DNA of 64,000 nt from Mucilaginibacter endophyticus (GTDB taxonomy: Bacteria > Bacteroidota > Bacteroidia > Sphingobacteriales > Sphingobacteriaceae), in NCBI RefSeq assembly GCF_003351025.1, contig NZ_QPCG01000002.1:434001-498000 (forward strand), in the 5' to 3' direction. Under the pieces are notes generated by a model. That model searched no databases. It saw only the letters and a program-made list of their open reading frames with translations, and was not told the origin of the DNA. Positions 25,599-35,370 of the stretch are shown here, in pieces (position 1 is the first letter of the stretch; each line of letters starts with the position of its first letter). The translations under genes and the position numbers were made by a program.

Positions 25599-27383
25599 TT
25601 ATAAAAAGATCGGTCTGTCCAGTTTCATCGCTATCCTGTAGGCAGCATTCATCAAACCTACATGGCTGTAGGCCTGCGGAAAATTGCCCCATTGACTGCC
25701 ATCTTCCTCATCAACGTCTTCACTGAACAATAGCAAATGATTGGAATATTGCAGCAAATTGCCAAATTCCCGCTGGGCGTCATCTATCCGGCCAACTGTC
25801 GCTAAAGCTTCAACATACCAAAAAGCGCAGATCAGGAAGGTAGTTTTAGGCTTACCAAAATCATCGGCATATAAATACCTGTAGAATAGACCATTAGGCG
25901 TCCTTAATTCTTTTTCTAATGCAGCTAAATGATCTTTTGCTTTCTGCGAAGCAGGGTCAAGATAGTTCATCATGATCAGCTGTAATGTACTGGCATCAAG
26001 GTTACTGCTCCCGGCCGAGTTTGTATAAACCTTACGTACCGGATCGTAACAACTTTCGATATGGGCGGCTGCACGCTCCTTAAGGGAGATAGCCTTATCA
26101 ATCAATTCCTGATTTTGGATGGTACGGGCCATCTTTTCTGCTGCAGACGCGCCTGCCCATTGAAACAGGTTACTGTAGCAGTGAATATTAGCCATGTTCC
26201 TGAACTCCCAGATGCCGGCATCTTTTTCGTCGATAGTATGCTCTATCTTGCTCAGCAAAAACTCTATCCAGTGCACGGAATCCTTACGTTCTGAAAAAAC
26301 AAAGCGATGATCGGTATACAAAGGGAGCAGGGAGATAAGTACCTGACCATAAATGTCGTTTTGAATGTGTTCTGACGCCTGATTACCAACCCGCACCGGC
26401 TGATTGCCCATATACCCGTCTAATTCATCTAAAATAACCTCCACAAGGTCTTTCTTACCGGTTATGCCATAAAGCGGCTGGTAACGCTCCATTTCCGAAA
26501 AAGTGATATCAGTAACATAGCTGAAATACTTCTCCATCTCTTCAAAATGACCGATGTGGTTTAACGCGGTGATCACATAGAAGGTGTCGCGCAGCCAGCA
26601 ATAACGGTAATCCCAGTTACGACCGCTTCCAGGCGATTCGGGCAAGCTGGTGGTACTTGCAGCAATGATAGCACCGGTATCTTCGTACTGGTGTATTTTA
26701 AGGGCCAAAGCCGAGCGAATAACAAAGGGCTGAAAATAAGTAGCTATTGATGAGTGCTTGATCCAGGTTCGCCAATATTGCACTGTTTCAGCTAAGAAAC
26801 GGTCAGATGTGCTGATGAGCGGGGCTTCGAGAGGCTCCCCGTAGGTCATGGCCAAATATTTGGTTTCGTTAAGCACAAAGGCCTGTTCATCAAAAATGTA
26901 GCTTATCGGGATATTAGTAGTAAGACGAATATTTTCCTCGCCACCCTGGTATTGAATATGATTGCTACCACGGTTTACACTGAGTTTAACTGCGCCGTAC
27001 TCAGATACAGGCTCGCATTTTACAATGATCCTTGGCGAACCTTCAATAACTTCAATTTTCCGGATCAGCATTAAAGGTTTATAGTAACGCTGGTGCTGAT
27101 AAAAACGTGGAGCAAAATCGGTTATGCGGTATTTACCTCCACTTGCGGGACTAATTTCGGTGATTAAAACATTTGTATTTTCGAGATAATGCTGTTCGGT
27201 AGTATATTCCCCTTCAGGGCGGATCGAAAACTCGCCGCCTTTTTTCTTGTCCAGCAGTCCCCCGAAAATAAAAGTACTGTCAAAACGCGGCCAGCAAAGC
27301 CAATCAACATTCGTATTCTTATTAATATGGGCTAAAAAGGCGCAATTGCCAATTATGCCGGTATCATAGGTGTGTTTGCTCAT
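25599..27383 (-). CDS. Glycoside hydrolase family 15 (glucoamylase/trehalase-type)
   Basis: 594 residues, no signal peptide, so cytoplasmic. The N-terminal beta-sandwich starts YDTGIIGNCAFLAHINKN..VDWLCWPRFDS, typical of bacterial GH15. The catalytic (alpha/alpha)6 part begins near residue 230 with TTSLPESPGSGRNWDYRYCWLRD, the substrate-binding signature. WGNFPQAYSHVGLMNAAYR near the C-terminus carries the second conserved region. GH15 members include glucoamylase, glucodextranase and trehalase; convergence with the OtsA-OtsB fusion favours a trehalase or a role in trehalose/glycogen turnover. Confidence 0.88.
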   Translation of the reverse strand: MSKHTYDTGIIGNCAFLAHINKNTNVDWLCWPRFDSTFIFGGLLDKKKGGEFSIRPEGEYTTEQHYLENTNVLITEISPASGGKYRITDFAPRFYQHQRYYKPLMLIRKIEVIEGSPRIIVKCEPVSEYGAVKLSVNRGSNHIQYQGGEENIRLTTNIPISYIFDEQAFVLNETKYLAMTYGEPLEAPLISTSDRFLAETVQYWRTWIKHSSIATYFQPFVIRSALALKIHQYEDTGAIIAASTTSLPESPGSGRNWDYRYCWLRDTFYVITALNHIGHFEEMEKYFSYVTDITFSEMERYQPLYGITGKKDLVEVILDELDGYMGNQPVRVGNQASEHIQNDIYGQVLISLLPLYTDHRFVFSERKDSVHWIEFLLSKIEHTIDEKDAGIWEFRNMANIHCYSNLFQWAGASAAEKMARTIQNQELIDKAISLKERAAAHIESCYDPVRKVYTNSAGSSNLDASTLQLIMMNYLDPASQKAKDHLAALEKELRTPNGLFYRYLYADDFGKPKTTFLICAFWYVEALATVGRIDDAQREFGNLLQYSNHLLLFSEDVDEEDGSQWGNFPQAYSHVGLMNAAYRIAMKLDRPIFL

Positions 27384-27531
27384 GGATGTAGCTGTTATTT
27401 ATTTCAAACTTCAACAACACAGCCTTTGTAATGTTGGCGTAAATAATGTGATTATTTCAAGTTTGTTTGCATTTGTTTAGTAATGTATAGTAACTTAGTA
27501 GTATTAATCTACAACAAAAATTCTATCAATT

Positions 27532-28167
27532 ATGAGTTTAAGACTGGGCGATAAAGCGCCAAATTTCAAAGCAAAAACATCAGAAGGCGAAATTGATTTT
27601 TACGAATATTTAGGTGATAGCTGGGGCGTACTATTCTCGCATCCAGGTGACTATACACCTGTTTGTACTACGGAGCTTGGCAAAACCGCCGCTTTAAAAA
27701 ATGAATTTGAAAAACGTAACGTTAAAGTTATCGCGCTAAGTGTTGACTCAGTTGAATCGCACCACGGCTGGATTAACGATATCAATGAAACGCAGGGCGT
27801 TGAAGTAAACTTCCCGATCATTGCCGATGAGGACCGTAAAATTTCTGAAGCTTATGATATGATCCACCCAAATGCTTCGGTAAATGCAACTGTACGTTCG
27901 TTATTTATCATTGGCCCGGATAAAGCAGTTAAGCTGATCATTACTTACCCAGCATCAACCGGCCGCAATTTCCAGGAAATTTTAAGGGTGATAGATTCGT
28001 TGCAGTTAACCGCTAATTACAGTGTGGCTACACCGGCCGACTGGAAAGAAGGAGAGGACGTCGTTGTAGTACCTGCAATTAAAACGGAAGACATTCCCGC
28101 CAAATTTCCAAAGGGTTTTACCGCGGTTAAGCCTTATTTGCGCCTGACACCGCAACCAAATAAATAA
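27532..28167 (+). CDS. Peroxiredoxin, Prx6 (1-Cys) type
   Basis: A 211-residue thiol peroxidase. The peroxidatic cysteine is C45 in HPGDYTPVCTTELGK, with DSVESHHGWINDI and FPIIADEDRKISEAYDM following. The long C-terminal domain (TPADWKEGEDVVVVPAI) is typical of the Prx6 class. It reduces hydrogen peroxide and organic hydroperoxides in the cytoplasm. It is divergent from the GH15 gene; the 148-base gap between them has no perfect TAnnTTTG element that I can see. Confidence 0.95.
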   Translation: MSLRLGDKAPNFKAKTSEGEIDFYEYLGDSWGVLFSHPGDYTPVCTTELGKTAALKNEFEKRNVKVIALSVDSVESHHGWINDINETQGVEVNFPIIADEDRKISEAYDMIHPNASVNATVRSLFIIGPDKAVKLIITYPASTGRNFQEILRVIDSLQLTANYSVATPADWKEGEDVVVVPAIKTEDIPAKFPKGFTAVKPYLRLTPQPNK

Positions 28168-28172
28168 TTTTA

Positions 28173-28202
28173 TTTGGTTTATTTAATAATTTTATATATT
28201 TG
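28173..28202 (+). promoter_or_regulatory. Bacteroidota promoter of the cold-shock gene
   Basis: TTTG (28173-28176), 18 bases, then TATATTTG (28195-28202) fits TTTG-N17-23-TAnnTTTG. It leaves a leader of about 100 bases before the ATG at 28308, as is usual for thermoregulated csp messages. Confidence 0.65.
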
Positions 28203-28307
28203 AGGGAAGCGGGATATCTATTCCTTCTGAACATATAAACCTATTTTATTTTTCAGTTTGGTTTTAGTTGATCTTAACACGAATTTTTTATTACGATTAT
28301 TATAATT

Positions 28308-28505
28308 ATGAAAACTGGAAAAGTAAAATGGTTTAACACACAGAAGGGTTATGGCTTTATTATTACCGAAGAAGGTAAGGATCTTTTTGTACACTTTAAA
28401 GACGTTCAGGGCGGCGTAAATGCCATTAAAGATAACGACAGCGTTACATACGATGTTGAAGATGGCAGAAAAGGATTACAAGCAGTTAACGTTAAAAAGG
28501 TATAA
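28308..28505 (+). CDS. Cold-shock protein, CspA family
   Basis: A 65-residue OB-fold nucleic-acid-binding protein, the normal length. GKVKWFN at the start, RNP1 KGYGFI and RNP2 LFVHF are intact. It should bind single-stranded RNA as a chaperone that melts structure at low temperature. It has its own promoter, a long leader and a terminator. Confidence 0.96.
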   Translation: MKTGKVKWFNTQKGYGFIITEEGKDLFVHFKDVQGGVNAIKDNDSVTYDVEDGRKGLQAVNVKKV

Positions 28506-28542
28506 AATATATAAAGTTATTGAACAACATTTACTCTCAGAA

Positions 28543-28567
28543 CCCCTGACCTCACAGGGGTTTTTTT
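28543..28567 (+). terminator. Hairpin terminator after the cold-shock gene
   Basis: CCCCTG (28543-28548) pairs with CAGGGG (28555-28560), followed by seven T. Confidence 0.85.
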
Positions 28568-28630
28568 GTGCCGATTTTTTGCTTTTGTTTATATAAATCT
28601 CCTACATTAGCCAACCAATTTTTACACTTT

Positions 28631-29863
28631 ATGACTGATGCTACCAACGCCAAAGCTACAAGAAATGCTATTTTCTTAGTACTTGTTGCTTCACTTGGCT
28701 ATTTTGTTGATATATACGATCTTTTGGTTTTTTCAATAGTACGAATCCCCAGTCTTACAGATATAGGCTTAAATGCGAAGGAAGTAAACGATAAAGGGCA
28801 ATTTATCATAAATATCCAAATGTTTGGATTGTTACTCGGCGGCATCATATGGGGTATTGTGGGAGATAAGCTGGGACGTATTAAAGTACTTTTTGGCTCT
28901 ATATTGCTTTATTCTATCGCCAATTTTGCCAACGGGCTTGTACACGATGTAAATACTTACGCCATTGTCAGGTTTATTGCAGGCCTGGGGCTTGCAGGAG
29001 AGCTTGGTGCCGGTATTACTTTAGTTAGTGAAACATTGAGTAAGGAAAACCGTGGCTACGGAACCATGATGGTTGCTGTTATCGGTTTATTTGGAGCCAC
29101 TGCCGCTTATGCGGTAGCCAAATTTGGCTGGCGCAATGCATACTTTGTAGGCGGCGGATTAGGAATATTATTGTTGCTGCTCCGTGTTGGTACTTTTGAA
29201 TCGGGTATGTTCAAAAATGTCGAGAACAGCGACGTATCCAAAGGCAATATGCTTATGCTATTTACCAATTGGGAGCGGTTAAAAAAATACCTGTATTGTA
29301 TCCTGATAGGTGCGCCGCTTTGGTATGTAGTGGGCGTACTGATCAGTTTTTCAGATAAGTTTGGTGTCGCGTTAGGCGCTAAAACTATTATCAAACCAGG
29401 TGACGGTATATTTTACAGTTATATAGGTATTGCCATTGGTGATATTGTTGCAGGCTTGCTGGCCCAGGTTACCAAATCGCGAAAATTAACCATGGCTGTG
29501 TTTCTAATACTTTCATTAGTAAGTGTGCATTTTTATCTAAGCGACGTAGGCATCACTCCGGAACGCTTTGCCGTATTAAGTTTCTTTATGGGCTGTACAG
29601 TTGGTTACTGGGCAACGTTTGTTACTATCGCGTCAGAACAGTTTGGCACCAATATCAGATCGACGGTTACGACAACGGTACCCAATTTCGTACGCGGATC
29701 ATTAATCCCCATAACCTTAGCATTCAACGCGTTTAATGCCAAATATGGCTATATTAAATCCGGGTATATCATGATGGGCATACTTACGGTAGTCGCACTG
29801 TTTTCATTAAGCCAGTTAAAAGAAACTTTTGGCAAGGATTTGAACTATGTGGAGATAAGCTAA
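28631..29863 (+). CDS. MFS transporter, metabolite:H+ symporter type
   Basis: About 410 residues from the ATG at 28631; the frame extends upstream to the csp terminator, which cannot be coding. Twelve hydrophobic segments are visible. The loop 2-3 motif is GDKLGRIKVLFGS, and LGYFVDIYDLLVFSIVR in the first helix is typical of the metabolite:H+ symporter group. The solute cannot be inferred. It is followed by a 280-base gap with a MITE-like element, then hemF. Confidence 0.87.
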   Translation: MTDATNAKATRNAIFLVLVASLGYFVDIYDLLVFSIVRIPSLTDIGLNAKEVNDKGQFIINIQMFGLLLGGIIWGIVGDKLGRIKVLFGSILLYSIANFANGLVHDVNTYAIVRFIAGLGLAGELGAGITLVSETLSKENRGYGTMMVAVIGLFGATAAYAVAKFGWRNAYFVGGGLGILLLLLRVGTFESGMFKNVENSDVSKGNMLMLFTNWERLKKYLYCILIGAPLWYVVGVLISFSDKFGVALGAKTIIKPGDGIFYSYIGIAIGDIVAGLLAQVTKSRKLTMAVFLILSLVSVHFYLSDVGITPERFAVLSFFMGCTVGYWATFVTIASEQFGTNIRSTVTTTVPNFVRGSLIPITLAFNAFNAKYGYIKSGYIMMGILTVVALFSLSQLKETFGKDLNYVEIS

Positions 29864-29872
29864 ACCAGCCGG

Positions 29873-30048
29873 GTGTTCAACTTTTTAAAAAACGCATGTT
29901 CCAAAATGCTCCGTTTATCACAAAGCGAAAACACAAGCATTGACTATCAGTGAGTTATATTTTTTATCACAAAACTATGAACATATAAAAAACTGATTAT
30001 CAGATAGTTTATTTTTTCCTGGTGTTCATACCTAAAAAAGTTGAACAC
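29873..30048. mobile_element. MITE-like element with 14-base inverted ends
   Basis: GTGTTCAACTTTTT (29873-29886) and AAAAAGTTGAACAC (30035-30048) are perfect complements. Inside is a second imperfect pair (ACTATCAGT near 29942 and ACTGAT..GATAGT near 29993-30009) and further TGTTC/GAACA words. It has no reading frame of note and no clear target-site duplication. It fills most of the MFS-hemF gap. Confidence 0.55.
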
Positions 30049-30143
30049 TTGCTATTATCGTCTGTTGGATATAGAAGTGTACATTCCTGCATTAAAAAAA
30101 GCCCATCCACGGCAATTCCCAAAATTCATTACTTTTACAGCCT

Positions 30144-31058
30144 ATGATCAGCAAAGAACAAATAGCCGAAGATTATAAGCAAATACAGGACGAGATTTGC
30201 GCCGCGCTTGAAAAGTTGGATGGCGTTGCAAAATTTGAGGAGGAGATTTGGGAGCGTGAGGGCGGAGGCGGAGGCCGTACCCGGGTTATTCAGAATGGTA
30301 AGATCCTGGAAAAAGGAGGTGTTAATTTTTCGGCGGTTCACGGTCATTTACCCGATACCATGAAGCGTGCGCTACAGGTTGAACAGGATGATTTTTTTGC
30401 TACCGGTGTTTCCATCGTGATCCATCCTAATCACCCGCTGGTGCCAATCATTCACATGAACATTCGTTACTTCGAAATGCCATCTACCATGGGCGATACC
30501 CAAAAGCCCGTTCGCTGGTTTGGTGGCGGTATTGATTTAACCCCGCATTACGTATTTGAAGATGATGCCCGGTTTTTCCATAGCGGCTTAAAAACAGTTT
30601 GCGATAAGTACTACGAAGATTTTTACCCTCGTTTTAAAAAATGGGCCGATGATTACTTCTTCATCAAACACCGTAACGAAACCCGGGGCATAGGCGGCAT
30701 ATTTTATGACAGGCTCACTGCCAATGATGAGTTGAGTTGGGAAGATATTTTTGAGTTCTCTAAATCAGTCGGTCGCTCGTTTGCGCCGCTTTATACGGAG
30801 CTCGTAAACCGTAATCGCGATAAATCATTTACTGAAAACCAGCAGCTGTTTCAATATCAGCGCCGCAGCCGTTATGCCGAGTTCAACCTGGTTTATGATG
30901 CGGGTACCAAATTTGGCCTGGAAACCAATGGCAGGATCGAATCGATATTGATGAGCTTGCCACCTACAGCTAAATGGCTTTATGACTACCATCCAACTGG
31001 TGGCAGCGAAGAAGAAAAAACATTATCTTTACTAAAAAAAGGTATAAACTGGGCGTAG
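30144..31058 (+). CDS. hemF: Oxygen-dependent coproporphyrinogen III oxidase
   Basis: A 304-residue enzyme of haem synthesis converting coproporphyrinogen III to protoporphyrinogen IX with O2. Signatures include WEREGGGGGRTRVI, VSIVIHPNHPLVPIIHMNIRYFE, WFGGGIDLTPHY and RNETRGIGGIFYDRL. The length is as expected. Presence of HemF, not the anaerobic HemN, shows capacity for aerobic haem synthesis. A small secreted protein gene follows 30 bases later. Confidence 0.96.
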   Translation: MISKEQIAEDYKQIQDEICAALEKLDGVAKFEEEIWEREGGGGGRTRVIQNGKILEKGGVNFSAVHGHLPDTMKRALQVEQDDFFATGVSIVIHPNHPLVPIIHMNIRYFEMPSTMGDTQKPVRWFGGGIDLTPHYVFEDDARFFHSGLKTVCDKYYEDFYPRFKKWADDYFFIKHRNETRGIGGIFYDRLTANDELSWEDIFEFSKSVGRSFAPLYTELVNRNRDKSFTENQQLFQYQRRSRYAEFNLVYDAGTKFGLETNGRIESILMSLPPTAKWLYDYHPTGGSEEEKTLSLLKKGINWA

Positions 31059-31088
31059 CTACAGCTTAGCCTGGTGCAAACATCATCT

Positions 31089-31487
31089 ATGAAAAAGCTT
31101 TTTTTACCTGCAGGTATATTGCTGCTACTATGCTCTTTTAATTTGGCCGATAGTCCGCTAAAAGGGAACTGGGAGTATAGGGGAGGAAAAATTAACGGCA
31201 AGCTTGACGCGGCACCTACAGCTTATAAACTACAACGGATTTATGACGATGAGCATTATAATGCTAAGGTGATAGAAGAGGGCGAAGAGACCGTGGTATA
31301 TGAAAAAGGCGATTACCAACTCAAAGAAGATACCTGCTTTGAAACGCAAACCTATTGCATGCAGGAGTCAAAACTGCTTAACAAAACCATAAAATACAAC
31401 TACACAATCAGTAACGACACCCTTAAACTGTTATCGGTTTTGCCCAATGGCAATAAGGTTGAAGATTACTGGGTGAAAGTTAAATAA
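31089..31487 (+). CDS. Small secreted protein of unknown function
   Basis: 132 residues from the ATG at 31089; a GTG five codons earlier precedes the signal. The signal is LFLPAGILLLLCSFNLAD. The mature part opens SPLKGNWEYRGGKINGKL, a lipocalin-like beta start often seen in Bacteroidota secreted proteins, and ends VEDYWVKVK. It has two close cysteines (TCFETQTYCM). No function can be assigned. Confidence 0.6.
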   Translation: MKKLFLPAGILLLLCSFNLADSPLKGNWEYRGGKINGKLDAAPTAYKLQRIYDDEHYNAKVIEEGEETVVYEKGDYQLKEDTCFETQTYCMQESKLLNKTIKYNYTISNDTLKLLSVLPNGNKVEDYWVKVK

Positions 31488-31554
31488 ACCCAGATTAAGG
31501 TAACAAAATTGTTTGATCTGCGACCATACATTAGTATGGTTTATTGCTACTAAG

Positions 31555-31586
31555 TTGGCGCAATCCCAAGTATTTTTTTAACTTCG
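31555..31586 (+). promoter_or_regulatory. Candidate promoter of gyrA
   Basis: TTG (31555-31557), 21 bases, then TAACTTCG (31579-31586) approximates the Bacteroidota consensus with one mismatch in the -7 box. Confidence 0.35.
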
Positions 31587-31649
31587 CAGGTCGTTGAAAA
31601 ATCAATTTTAACACGCAATTATAAGAGAAGGTTCTACAAATAATCAAAA

Positions 31650-34241
31650 ATGGCTGAAGGAACAGAAAACGATAATTCACACGCAGAAGACAGGATAATT
31701 TCGATAAATATTGATGAGGAAATGCGATCGGCCTACATTGATTATTCAATGTCGGTGATTGTTTCCAGGGCGTTGCCCGATGTCCGCGATGGACTGAAAC
31801 CGGTACACAGGCGTGTGCTTTACGGTATGCTTGACCTGGGTTTAACCAATAACAAGCCCTATAAAAAATCTGCCCGTATCGTGGGTGAGGTGATGGGTAA
31901 GTATCACCCACACGGTGATAAATCGGTATATGACACCATGGTACGTATGGCCCAGGAGTGGAGCTTACGCTACCTATTGGTAGAAGGCCAGGGTAACTAC
32001 GGTTCCGTTGATGGTGACGAACCGGCGGCAATGCGTTATACAGAGGCACGCTTACAAAAGCTTGCTGAAGAAATGCTTGCTGATATCAACAAAGACACCA
32101 TTGATTTCCAGTTAAACTTTGACGACTCGCTGCAGGAACCAACTGTGTTGCCATCTAAATTCCCTAACCTTTTGGTTAACGGAGCTTCGGGTATCGCGGT
32201 AGGTATGGCTACTAATATGGCTCCGCATAATCTTTCGGAAGTTATTGATGCTACTATGGCATTAATTGATAACCGTCAGATAGAGATTAGCGAGTTAATG
32301 AAATATGTAAAAGGTCCGGATTTTCCTACAGGCGGTATTATTTACGGTTACGATGGCCCGCGCGAAGCGCTGGAAACCGGTCGTGGCCGCGTAGTTATCC
32401 GTGCCCGTGCCGAGATAGAAACTTATAATGGCGAACGTGAACGCATTATTGTAAGCGAAATACCTTATCAGGTAAATAAAGCTTTAATGATTGAACGTAC
32501 TGCAGAATTGGTTAACGAAAAGAAACTTGAGGGTATCTCGGCTATTCGTGACGAATCAAGCCGTGAAGGTATCCGCGTTGTTTACGAAATAAAACGTGAC
32601 GCCAACGCAGCTATCGTATTAAACAACCTGTTTAAATATACGGCACTTCAAACTTCATTCAGTGTAAACAACATCGCGCTGGTTAATGGCCGGCCAATGC
32701 TGCTTAACCTGAAGGACCTGATCCATCATTTTGTTGAGCACCGCCATGAGGTTGTTGTACGCCGCACCAAATTTGAGCTTAACGAAGCCGAAAAACGCGC
32801 GCATATCCTTGAGGGTTTATTAATTGCGTTAGATCACCTTGACGAGGTTATCCGCCTGATCCGTGCTTCTCAAACACCTGATGAAGCAAGGGAAGGCTTG
32901 ATGAGCAGCTTTGGTTTAACTGATATCCAGGCACGTGCTATTCTTGATATGACCTTAAGGAGGTTAACAGGACTTGAACGTGATAAGATCAAAGACGAAT
33001 ACGCCGCTTTAATGAAACTTATTGAACATTTAAAAAACATCCTGAGCGACGAAGGTTTAAGGATGCAGATCATTAAGGACGAGTTACTTGAAGTTAAAGA
33101 AAAATATGGCGATGAGCGCCGTACCGAAATGGTTCATTCATCGGCCGAAATGCAAACTGAAGACTTCATTGAAGACGAGGACGTAGTAATCACCATCTCA
33201 CGTGAAGGTTATATCAAACGTACCCCGCTTACAGAATACCGCAGACAAAGCAGGGGAGGAAAAGGCGCTATCGGCAGCAACAGTCGTGATGAGGATTTCA
33301 TTGAGCACCTGCTTATCGCATCTAATCACAACTACATGTTGTTCTTTACCGAGTCGGGACAATGTTTCTGGCTCAGGGTATTTGAAATACCGGAAGGCAC
33401 ACGTACATCAAAAGGCCGTGCAATCCAGAATATCATTAATATTCCTAAAGAAGAGAACATCAAGGCTTACATCAAACTGATCTCACTTAAAGATCAAAAT
33501 TACCTTGAAAACAACTTCATTATCATGTGTACCAAAAAAGGTACCATCAAGAAAACTTCACTTGAGGCTTATTCACGCCCGCGTTCAAACGGTATTAACG
33601 CCATCAACATCAACGAAGGAGATTCGTTGCTTGAAGCAAGCTTAACAAGCGGAAGCAGCGAGATTGTGATGGCACTGAAATCAGGTCGCGCTATCCGTTT
33701 CAACGAATCAACCGTAAGGCCAATGGGACGTACAGCTACCGGTGTTCGTGGTATTACACTTGACGACGAAAACGATGAGGTAGTTGGCATGATAGCTATC
33801 GACGACGCGGAAACAACAGTATTGGTAGTATCAGAAAAAGGCTATGGTAAACGTACCGATATTGAAGACTACCGTGTTACCAACCGTGGCGGTAAAGGAG
33901 TAAAAACACTTAATATTACTGAAAAAACCGGAAACCTTGTTGCCATAAAAGGTGTTACAGATAAGGAAGACCTGATGATCATCAACAAATCAGGTATTAT
34001 TATCCGTATAGCTGTAAGCGAATTGAGGGTAATGGGCCGTGCAACACAAGGTGTTAGGTTGATAACGCTTAAAAATAACGATGAGATAGCTTCAGTAGCC
34101 AAAATTGAGCACGACGAGGACGAAGAAGTAAAAGAAGGCGATGAAAATGCTGAAGGCTCTGATACCGAAGCTGAAAATACAGGCGACGGAGATACAGCTG
34201 AAAATGGTGCGGAACCATCAACTGACAATACAACAGAATAA
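31650..34241 (+). CDS. gyrA: DNA gyrase subunit A
   Basis: 863 residues. The N-terminal breakage-reunion domain includes the quinolone region [18 protein letters not shown] and the catalytic tyrosine Y130 in [10 protein letters not shown]. The C-terminal beta-pinwheel has the GyrA box as QSRGGKG (near residue 533), which separates it from ParC. The last 45 residues are acidic. With GyrB it introduces negative supercoils. At the position of E. coli Ser83 the residue is Lys91 (GAT AAA TCG at 31917-31925), unlike the usual Ser or Thr. Two TPR genes follow at 5-base spacing. Confidence 0.97.
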   Translation: MAEGTENDNSHAEDRIISINIDEEMRSAYIDYSMSVIVSRALPDVRDGLKPVHRRVLYGMLDLGLTNNKPYKKSARIVGEVMGKYHPHGDKSVYDTMVRMAQEWSLRYLLVEGQGNYGSVDGDEPAAMRYTEARLQKLAEEMLADINKDTIDFQLNFDDSLQEPTVLPSKFPNLLVNGASGIAVGMATNMAPHNLSEVIDATMALIDNRQIEISELMKYVKGPDFPTGGIIYGYDGPREALETGRGRVVIRARAEIETYNGERERIIVSEIPYQVNKALMIERTAELVNEKKLEGISAIRDESSREGIRVVYEIKRDANAAIVLNNLFKYTALQTSFSVNNIALVNGRPMLLNLKDLIHHFVEHRHEVVVRRTKFELNEAEKRAHILEGLLIALDHLDEVIRLIRASQTPDEAREGLMSSFGLTDIQARAILDMTLRRLTGLERDKIKDEYAALMKLIEHLKNILSDEGLRMQIIKDELLEVKEKYGDERRTEMVHSSAEMQTEDFIEDEDVVITISREGYIKRTPLTEYRRQSRGGKGAIGSNSRDEDFIEHLLIASNHNYMLFFTESGQCFWLRVFEIPEGTRTSKGRAIQNIINIPKEENIKAYIKLISLKDQNYLENNFIIMCTKKGTIKKTSLEAYSRPRSNGINAININEGDSLLEASLTSGSSEIVMALKSGRAIRFNESTVRPMGRTATGVRGITLDDENDEVVGMIAIDDAETTVLVVSEKGYGKRTDIEDYRVTNRGGKGVKTLNITEKTGNLVAIKGVTDKEDLMIINKSGIIIRIAVSELRVMGRATQGVRLITLKNNDEIASVAKIEHDEDEEVKEGDENAEGSDTEAENTGDGDTAENGAEPSTDNTTE

Positions 34242-34246
34242 CAAAT

Positions 34247-35365
34247 ATGCACTACCGCAAGATCATTTTATCGGTTTTAATTACAAGTTTTACTACAACT
34301 TTTACCTTCGCACAAAAAGAAGCGCTTAAAGTTGTAGTAAATAACCTGGCTTTTTATAAACAGAAAAGCGACCTGAAGTATTTGGCAGCTGCCAAAAAGT
34401 CGGCAGATAGTTTGATCATTACTAAGTCGGACACAGCCGATATTGAAAAGAACCTTTACAGGGCTATTGTTAACTCCAGCATCCTGTATATCGATTCATT
34501 AAACAAACTTGGAATGCCGGCTGATATGCTTGACAAAACAACCAAACTGGTTGACAGGCTTTCGGGAATGAATAAAATTTTCAAATATCAGTCAGAACTT
34601 GATTATACCAAGCGGTGCCTGGCGAACGTTTACATACGCAAAGGTTTTGAGGCGGTAAATAATTCGGATTTTCCTAATGCCAAAACTGCATTTGAAAATG
34701 CAAAACGGTACGCACCCGGGATGAACCAAATCAATACTTACATAGCTTTTGCCAATAATAAAGCAGGTAATTTGCAGGATGCGGCTAAATATTATACAAC
34801 AATGCTCCAGGTTGATAGTGCCCGCACCGAGTACATTGAAACGGCATCCAATATCTATAAGTCGTTAGGGGATACGACCAAAGCTTTGCAGATCCTTCAA
34901 AAGGGAAGAAAGATTTTGCCTAATGACAGGTTCTTATTACTTGACGAAGCCAATATCTACAACAATAAGAAAAACTATAAAGCGTTAGAGCCCCTAATTG
35001 GCCCTTTACTTGATATTAATGCAAATAACGCCGATATTGCGTTCGTTGCTGCAAATTGTTACGATCATTTAGATAAATTTGATCAGGCAGAATCTCTTTA
35101 TCTGCACGCGATTGAATTGAGCGGAACATATTTTGATCCGGTATTTAATTTAGGGCTGTTATATTTAAAACAAAGCGCAATCACAAAAGGGGAGAAGGGC
35201 ACCCAGGACCTGGGCAGGGCGATCCAATGGCTTGAAAAGGCTAATGAAATTTCGCCCAACAACGCGAATAGCTTACAGGCTTTGCAACTGGCATACGCGA
35301 AAACTAATAACCAGGATCAGTTAGACAGAATAAACAATAAACTAAAACAGTTAACCAATCAATAA
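34247..35365 (+). CDS. Exported TPR protein behind gyrA (first)
   Basis: 372 residues with a signal peptide (LITSFTTTFTFAQ). At least five TPR-type helical pairs can be followed (for example VYIRKGFEAVNNSDFPNAKTAF and LDKFDQAESLYLHAIEL). Such proteins scaffold complexes, here in the periplasm or at the outer membrane. It begins 5 bases after gyrA and ends 5 bases before a second TPR gene, so the three are probably one operon. No partner is evident. Confidence 0.85.
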   Translation: MHYRKIILSVLITSFTTTFTFAQKEALKVVVNNLAFYKQKSDLKYLAAAKKSADSLIITKSDTADIEKNLYRAIVNSSILYIDSLNKLGMPADMLDKTTKLVDRLSGMNKIFKYQSELDYTKRCLANVYIRKGFEAVNNSDFPNAKTAFENAKRYAPGMNQINTYIAFANNKAGNLQDAAKYYTTMLQVDSARTEYIETASNIYKSLGDTTKALQILQKGRKILPNDRFLLLDEANIYNNKKNYKALEPLIGPLLDINANNADIAFVAANCYDHLDKFDQAESLYLHAIELSGTYFDPVFNLGLLYLKQSAITKGEKGTQDLGRAIQWLEKANEISPNNANSLQALQLAYAKTNNQDQLDRINNKLKQLTNQ

Positions 35366-35370
35366 TAATC

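Noticed and set aside
31531..32049. A 172-codon open frame antisense to the start of gyrA
   Set aside because: It is rich in His, Pro and Arg, has no family pattern, and lies entirely against a firmly identified gene.
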